Assembly (NCBI RefSeq): GCF_026625765.1
Contig: NZ_CP113062.1
Coordinates: forward strand, 1,860,001-1,924,000
Origin: Frigoribacterium sp. SL97
GTDB taxonomy: Bacteria > Actinomycetota > Actinomycetes > Actinomycetales > Microbacteriaceae
Direction: 5' to 3'
DNA: 64,000 bases
A program made the position numbers and the translations under genes. Every line of letters starts with the position of its first letter. Position 1 is the stretch's first letter. Below are positions 60,687-64,000 of this stretch, one piece after another. Below the pieces are notes generated by a model that was not told the DNA's origin, searched no databases, and worked only from the letters and a program-made list of their open reading frames with translations.

Positions 60687-61292
60687 ATGACGAACACTGC
60701 CGCATCGACCTCACGGCCGGTCCTCGCCGACCGTCTGGTGGCCCGGGGCGCCGCCGCCGACGTGGCCCTCGTCCTCGGTGGAGTCGCCGTCGTCTCGGCG
60801 CTCGCGCAGGTCCAGGTGCCGCTCTGGCCGGTGCCCGTCACGGGACAGACGCTCGGCGTCATGCTCGTCGGCGCCTCCCTCGGGGCCCGTCGAGGGGCGC
60901 TGTCGTTGGCCACCTACCTCGTGCTGGGAGTCGCCGGCCTGCCGATCTTCGCCGAGTTCTCGGGCGGTCCCCTCAGCGTCCTCAAGCCGAGCTTCGGCTT
61001 CGTCATCGGATTCGTCGTGGCGGCTGCCGTCATCGGCTGGCTCTCCGAGCGCGAATGGGACAAGAAATGGTGGCGTTCTGCCGCCGCGTTCTTCCTCGCG
61101 AGCCTGATCCCCTTCGCCGTGGGCCTCCCCTACCTGGCCGTCGTGCTCGGATCGCTGGGCCTGCCGAACGACCTGCCGAGCGTCCTCGCCGCCGGTCTGT
61201 ACCCGTTCATCGTGGGCGGGATCGCCAAGTGGCTGATCGCGGCGGCGGCCCTGCCGCTCGCCTGGCGTGCGCTGAAGCGCATCGGCGACTAG
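60687..61292 (+). CDS. bioY: Biotin transporter BioY
   Basis: The substrate-binding membrane subunit of an ECF-type biotin importer, 201 residues with six hydrophobic helices. BioY features are visible: PLWPVPVTGQTLGVMLVGA, LSLATYLVLGVAGLPIFAEF, KPSFGFVIGFV and the C-terminal FIVGGIAKWLIAAAALPL. ATG 60687 has AGGAG six bases upstream; a longer frame upstream lies over the ABC-F gene. No bioM/bioN energising genes follow, so BioY may act alone or share an ECF module. Confidence 0.94.
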   Translation: MTNTAASTSRPVLADRLVARGAAADVALVLGGVAVVSALAQVQVPLWPVPVTGQTLGVMLVGASLGARRGALSLATYLVLGVAGLPIFAEFSGGPLSVLKPSFGFVIGFVVAAAVIGWLSEREWDKKWWRSAAAFFLASLIPFAVGLPYLAVVLGSLGLPNDLPSVLAAGLYPFIVGGIAKWLIAAAALPLAWRALKRIGD

Positions 61293-61331
61293 CTGCCTCC
61301 CGCTCCCCCGGCGTGCCCGGCGAGGGACGCG

Positions 61332-61374
61332 ACGACGAAGCCCCGCCCCTCTCGGAGGGGCGGGGCTTCGTCGT
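61332..61374. terminator. Strong bidirectional terminator
   Basis: A near-perfect stem of about 20 bp, ACGACGAAGCCCCGCCCCTC and complement, with a three-base loop between bioY and the end of the suf operon. Confidence 0.85.
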
Positions 61375-61394
61375 GTCGCGTCGTCGGGCGACTC

Positions 61395-61727
61395 TCAGAT
61401 GGAGAACCCGATGGCTCGCATCATGTCGCGTCCGTCGTCCGTGATGCGGTCGGGGCCCCACGGCGGCATCCACACCCAGTTGATGCGGAACGCGTCCACG
61501 ACCCCGTCCAAGGCGTTCGCCGTGTCGCCCTCGATGACGTCCGTCAACGGGCAGCCTGCACTCGTGAGCGTCATGCTGATGATGAGGGCGTTCTCGTGCT
61601 CTTCGTCCATCGCCAGGTCGTAGATGAGACCGAGGTCGACGATGTTGACGCCCAGCTCGGGGTCGACGACCTCTTTCAGGGCCTCGATGGTCTGGTCGAA
61701 CTTCTCGGGGCTGAGTGCGACGGCCAT
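61395..61727 (-). CDS. MIP18/DUF59 family Fe-S assembly protein (SufT-like)
   Basis: A 110-residue metal-sulfur cluster biosynthesis factor. The family core is visible: VVDPELGVNIVDLGLIYDL, the conserved Cys59 in LTSAGCPLTD, and VWMPPWGPDRITDDGRD at the end. In other bacteria SufT helps mature Fe-S proteins under high demand. It starts two bases after the sufC stop and is the last gene before the terminator, so it closes the operon. Confidence 0.93.
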   Translation of the reverse strand: MAVALSPEKFDQTIEALKEVVDPELGVNIVDLGLIYDLAMDEEHENALIISMTLTSAGCPLTDVIEGDTANALDGVVDAFRINWVWMPPWGPDRITDDGRDMMRAIGFSI

Positions 61728-61729
61728 GG

Positions 61730-62515
61730 TCAGACCGCCGAGGTCGCGGCGGCCTCGGCGGCGGCTGCCGTCACGTACCGGTCGTAGCCCTCGTTCTCGA
61801 GACGGTCGGCCAGCTCGGGGCCGCCCTCGTCGGCGACGTGGCCGTCGACGAAGACGTGGACGAAGTCGGGCTTGATGTAGCGGAGGATGCGCGTGTAGTG
61901 CGTGATGAGCAACAGACCGAGGCCGGTGTTGGCCTTCGCGCGGTTGACACCCTCGGACACGATCTTGAGGGCGTCGACGTCCAGACCGGAGTCGGTCTCG
62001 TCGAGGACGGCGAACTTCGGCTTCAAGAGTTCGAGTTGCATGATCTCGTGGCGCTTCTTCTCGCCACCCGAGAAGCCCTCGTTGACGTTGCGCTCGGCGA
62101 AGGCCGAGTCCATCTTGAGGGCGGTCATCGACTCGCGGAGGTCCTTGATCCAGCCGCGGATCGCGGGGGCCTCGCCGTCCAGGGCCGTCTTGGCCGTCCG
62201 GAGGAAGTTCGAGACCGTGACGCCGGGGATCTCGACGGGGTACTGCATGGCGAGGAAGAGGCCCGCCTTGGCACGCTCGTCGACGCTCATCTCGAGCACC
62301 TCGCGACCGTCGAGCAGGATCGATCCGCCGTCGACGTTGTAGCGGGGGTGGCCGGCGATCGTGTAGGCGAGCGTCGACTTGCCCGAGCCGTTGGGGCCCA
62401 TGACGGCGTGGATCTCGCCCTCGTTGATGGTGAGGTCGACGCCCTTGAGGATGGGCTTGGGGCCGGCGTCGGTGTCGATGCTGACCTTGAGGTCACGGAT
62501 CTCGAGAGTGGACAT
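61730..62515 (-). CDS. sufC: Fe-S cluster assembly ATPase SufC
   Basis: The ATPase of the SufBCD scaffold complex, 261 residues. Walker A is MGPNGSGKSTLAYTIAGHP, the signature is the SufC-type GFSGGEKKRHEIMQ, Walker B is FAVLDETDSGLDVDALK and the H loop is LITHYTRIL. The ribosome site AAAGGAA lies about ten bases before the ATG. Its partner SufD is encoded just upstream, separated by the Rieske gene; SufB should lie beyond the right edge. Confidence 0.97.
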   Translation of the reverse strand: MSTLEIRDLKVSIDTDAGPKPILKGVDLTINEGEIHAVMGPNGSGKSTLAYTIAGHPRYNVDGGSILLDGREVLEMSVDERAKAGLFLAMQYPVEIPGVTVSNFLRTAKTALDGEAPAIRGWIKDLRESMTALKMDSAFAERNVNEGFSGGEKKRHEIMQLELLKPKFAVLDETDSGLDVDALKIVSEGVNRAKANTGLGLLLITHYTRILRYIKPDFVHVFVDGHVADEGGPELADRLENEGYDRYVTAAAAEAAATSAV

Positions 62516-62528
62516 GCGTTCTGTTCCT

Positions 62529-62861
62529 TTACTGTGCGGCGTCGGTGGAGGTCGAGGTGGTGTCGACGTACACCTCGCCGTCGATGACGGAGACCGAGAA
62601 GACCGGTACGGGTTCGTAGGCGGGCAGCGTGAGCGGCTTGCCGGTGGTGAGCTCGAATTTCGAGCCGTGGGCCCAGCATTCGAGGGTGTCGTCCTCGACG
62701 AAGCCCTCGGAGAGCGAGATGTCGCCGTGGGTGCAGGTGTCGCCGATGGCGTGGATCGTGCCGGCGCTGTCCTTCACGACGGCGATCGCGACGCCGTCGA
62801 CGACGACGCGATGGGCCTGGGAGGGGCTGACGTCGTCGACGCCGCAGACCTTCGTCGCCAT
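62529..62861 (-). CDS. Rieske-type (2Fe-2S) ferredoxin in suf operon
   Basis: A 110-residue non-haem iron oxygenase ferredoxin-like protein. The Rieske ligands are Cys43 and His45 in DTCTHG and Cys62 and His65 in ECWAHG. It lies between sufD and sufC, where many actinobacteria carry such a gene; a role as an electron donor or cluster intermediate is assumed but not proven. The ATG overlaps the sufD stop by one base (TGATG). Confidence 0.94.
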   Translation of the reverse strand: MATKVCGVDDVSPSQAHRVVVDGVAIAVVKDSAGTIHAIGDTCTHGDISLSEGFVEDDTLECWAHGSKFELTTGKPLTLPAYEPVPVFSVSVIDGEVYVDTTSTSTDAAQ

Positions 62862-64000
62862 CAGGCGATCGTCTCGGTCGAGGTCGCCTCGCCCGCGGCC
62901 AGTTCGACCTCGATGGCGTCCACGAGGCGGGCCTGCAGGTCGGCGTCCCCGATCTTCTGGATGACCTCGACGAGGAATCCGAGGACGACGAGGCGACGCG
63001 CCTCGTGCTCGGAGATGCCGCGCGACTGGAGGTAGAAGAGGTGCTCGTCGTCGAAGCGACCCGTCGCGCTGGCGTGACCGGCGCCTTCGATGTCGCCGGT
63101 CTCGATCTCGAGGTTCGGGATCGAGTCGGCGCGCGTGCCCTCGCTCAGCACCAGGTTGCGGTTCTGCTCGTAGCTGTCGGTGCCTGGTGCCGTCCGACCG
63201 ATCAGGACGTCGCCGATCCACACCGTGCGGGCACCGGCACCCTGCAGGGCGCCCTTGTAGTTCACCCGGCTCCGCGTCTTGGGGGCGTCGTGGTTCACGT
63301 ACACCTGCTGTTCGAGGTGCTGACCGGCGTCCGCGAAGTACACGCCGTAGAGCTCGGCGTCCGCGCCCTGCTCGGCCAGGTGGGCCGACGGGTTGACCCG
63401 GACGACCGAGCCACCCAGGCTGACGACGAAGTGCTTCAGCTGGGCGTCGCGCCCGATCCGGGCGTGGTGGCTCGCGACGTGCACGGCGTCGTCGTCCCAC
63501 TCCTGGAGCGTGACGACGGTGAGGTGCGCGCCCTCGTCCACGACGATCTCGACGTTCTCGACCAGCTGGGCCGATCCGGTGTTGCGGAGGACGACCATGG
63601 ACTGGCTGTTGGCCTTGGCGTGGATCAGCGTGTGACCCGCCCGTGGTTCACGGTCGAGGCCCGAGCGGCCGATGGTGATGGCCGACGGTTCGTCGCCGTC
63701 GAGGGTCACGACGAGCACCTTCTCGACGCTCGACCACGCGTTGGCGGCGGCCTTGTCCTCGGGAGTGCCCGCCGTGCCGACACGGGAGTCGGACCGGTCG
63801 ACCCATTCGACGGTCGCGCCGGGCGTCTCGCGGGCCAGGTAGGCGTAAGGCGAGCCGTCGAGGTCTCCGTCGATCAACGGACGGAGGCGCGACACCGGAC
63901 TGAGCTTCCAGTCCACCTCGCGACCGGTCACGTCGGGGAACGCCGTGGGGTCGACCGAGGTGAACCGCTCGGAACGCGTCTGGACGGGCACGAGGCCCCA
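62861..64000 (-). CDS. sufD: Fe-S cluster assembly protein SufD (probably cut by right edge)
   Basis: A scaffold protein of the SufBCD complex. At least 376 residues are visible with the family traits: DREPRAGHTLIHAKANSQSM, the beta-helix core (LTVVTLQEWDDDAVHVASHH, LYGVYFADAGQHLEQQVYV) and the C-terminal GHASATGRFDDEHLFYLQSRG. A GTG at 63991 could be a start, but the sequence before it continues in frame as WGLVPVQTRSERF, which matches the conserved N-terminal region of SufD. The true start therefore probably lies beyond the window. Confidence 0.93.
   Translation of the reverse strand, partial: WGLVPVQTRSERFTSVDPTAFPDVTGREVDWKLSPVSRLRPLIDGDLDGSPYAYLARETPGATVEWVDRSDSRVGTAGTPEDKAAANAWSSVEKVLVVTLDGDEPSAITIGRSGLDREPRAGHTLIHAKANSQSMVVLRNTGSAQLVENVEIVVDEGAHLTVVTLQEWDDDAVHVASHHARIGRDAQLKHFVVSLGGSVVRVNPSAHLAEQGADAELYGVYFADAGQHLEQQVYVNHDAPKTRSRVNYKGALQGAGARTVWIGDVLIGRTAPGTDSYEQNRNLVLSEGTRADSIPNLEIETGDIEGAGHASATGRFDDEHLFYLQSRGISEHEARRLVVLGFLVEVIQKIGDADLQARLVDAIEVELAAGEATSTETIA

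Overview
The window is a 64-kb piece of a high-GC (about 70 percent by eye) actinobacterial chromosome. It carries mycothiol ligase MshC, the PafBC regulators, Tat secretion, a SUF Fe-S cluster operon, type-B L31, actinobacterial GlgA/GlgC, and a DUF3099/SURF1 neighbourhood. Many starts are GTG and many transcripts look leaderless. Together these point to the Microbacteriaceae (Frigoribacterium/Curtobacterium/Clavibacter-like); that family assignment is inference. I see no rRNA, integrase, transposase, prophage or CRISPR array; one tRNA-Leu is present.

Layout. 1-10179 (minus strand): lnt (cut by the left edge), helY, tatC, tatA, pafC, pafB, an FKBP lipoprotein, trmI and a HAD phosphatase. This is the usual flank of the actinobacterial Pup-proteasome locus, but the proteasome genes are missing. 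10301-17200: PAC2 protein, a NarL-type two-component pair, mshC, uppP, an M20 peptidase and tRNA-Leu(GAG). 17225-27144: Tat-exported ferritin-like protein, esterase, aldo/keto reductase, acidic repeat protein, NDH-2, a divergent tetR/MFS pair, a second MFS transporter and an NtaA-type flavin monooxygenase. 27309-31073: a four-gene glycine betaine/choline (OpuB/ProU-type) ABC operon. 31074-37497: a long leader followed by a tightly overlapping five-gene envelope-polymer operon (sugar phosphotransferase, glycosyltransferase, CDP-alcohol transferase, Wzz-like protein, cytidylyltransferase). 37537-44821: two hypothetical genes, an SF2 helicase next to DNA polymerase IV, a frameshifted acyl-CoA dehydrogenase, a GDSL hydrolase and a D,D-carboxypeptidase. 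44818-58927: rRNA/tRNA methyltransferase, sirtuin, phosphatase, glycosyltransferase, trehalose synthase, exonuclease, L31, an ABC ATPase, divergent glgA/glgC, serB, fabG, DUF3099 and SURF1. 58940-64000: ABC-F ATPase, bioY and the 3' part of a suf operon.

How it fits together. Most genes are housekeeping or envelope functions: protein export and lipidation (Tat, Lnt), undecaprenyl phosphate recycling (UppP), peptidoglycan trimming, osmoprotection (OpuB, TreS), glycogen, redox (mycothiol, NDH-2), Fe-S assembly and DNA damage response (PafBC, DinB). The least ordinary parts are the empty proteasome slot, the polymer operon with its degenerate BY-kinase-like protein, a dispersed 12-bp motif CAGGAGGCGCGG seen far more often than composition predicts, a very regular leaderless-promoter grammar (TANNNT, six bases, start codon), overlapping divergent -10 boxes at 42764-42773, and a pair of compensating frameshifts in the acyl-CoA dehydrogenase gene.
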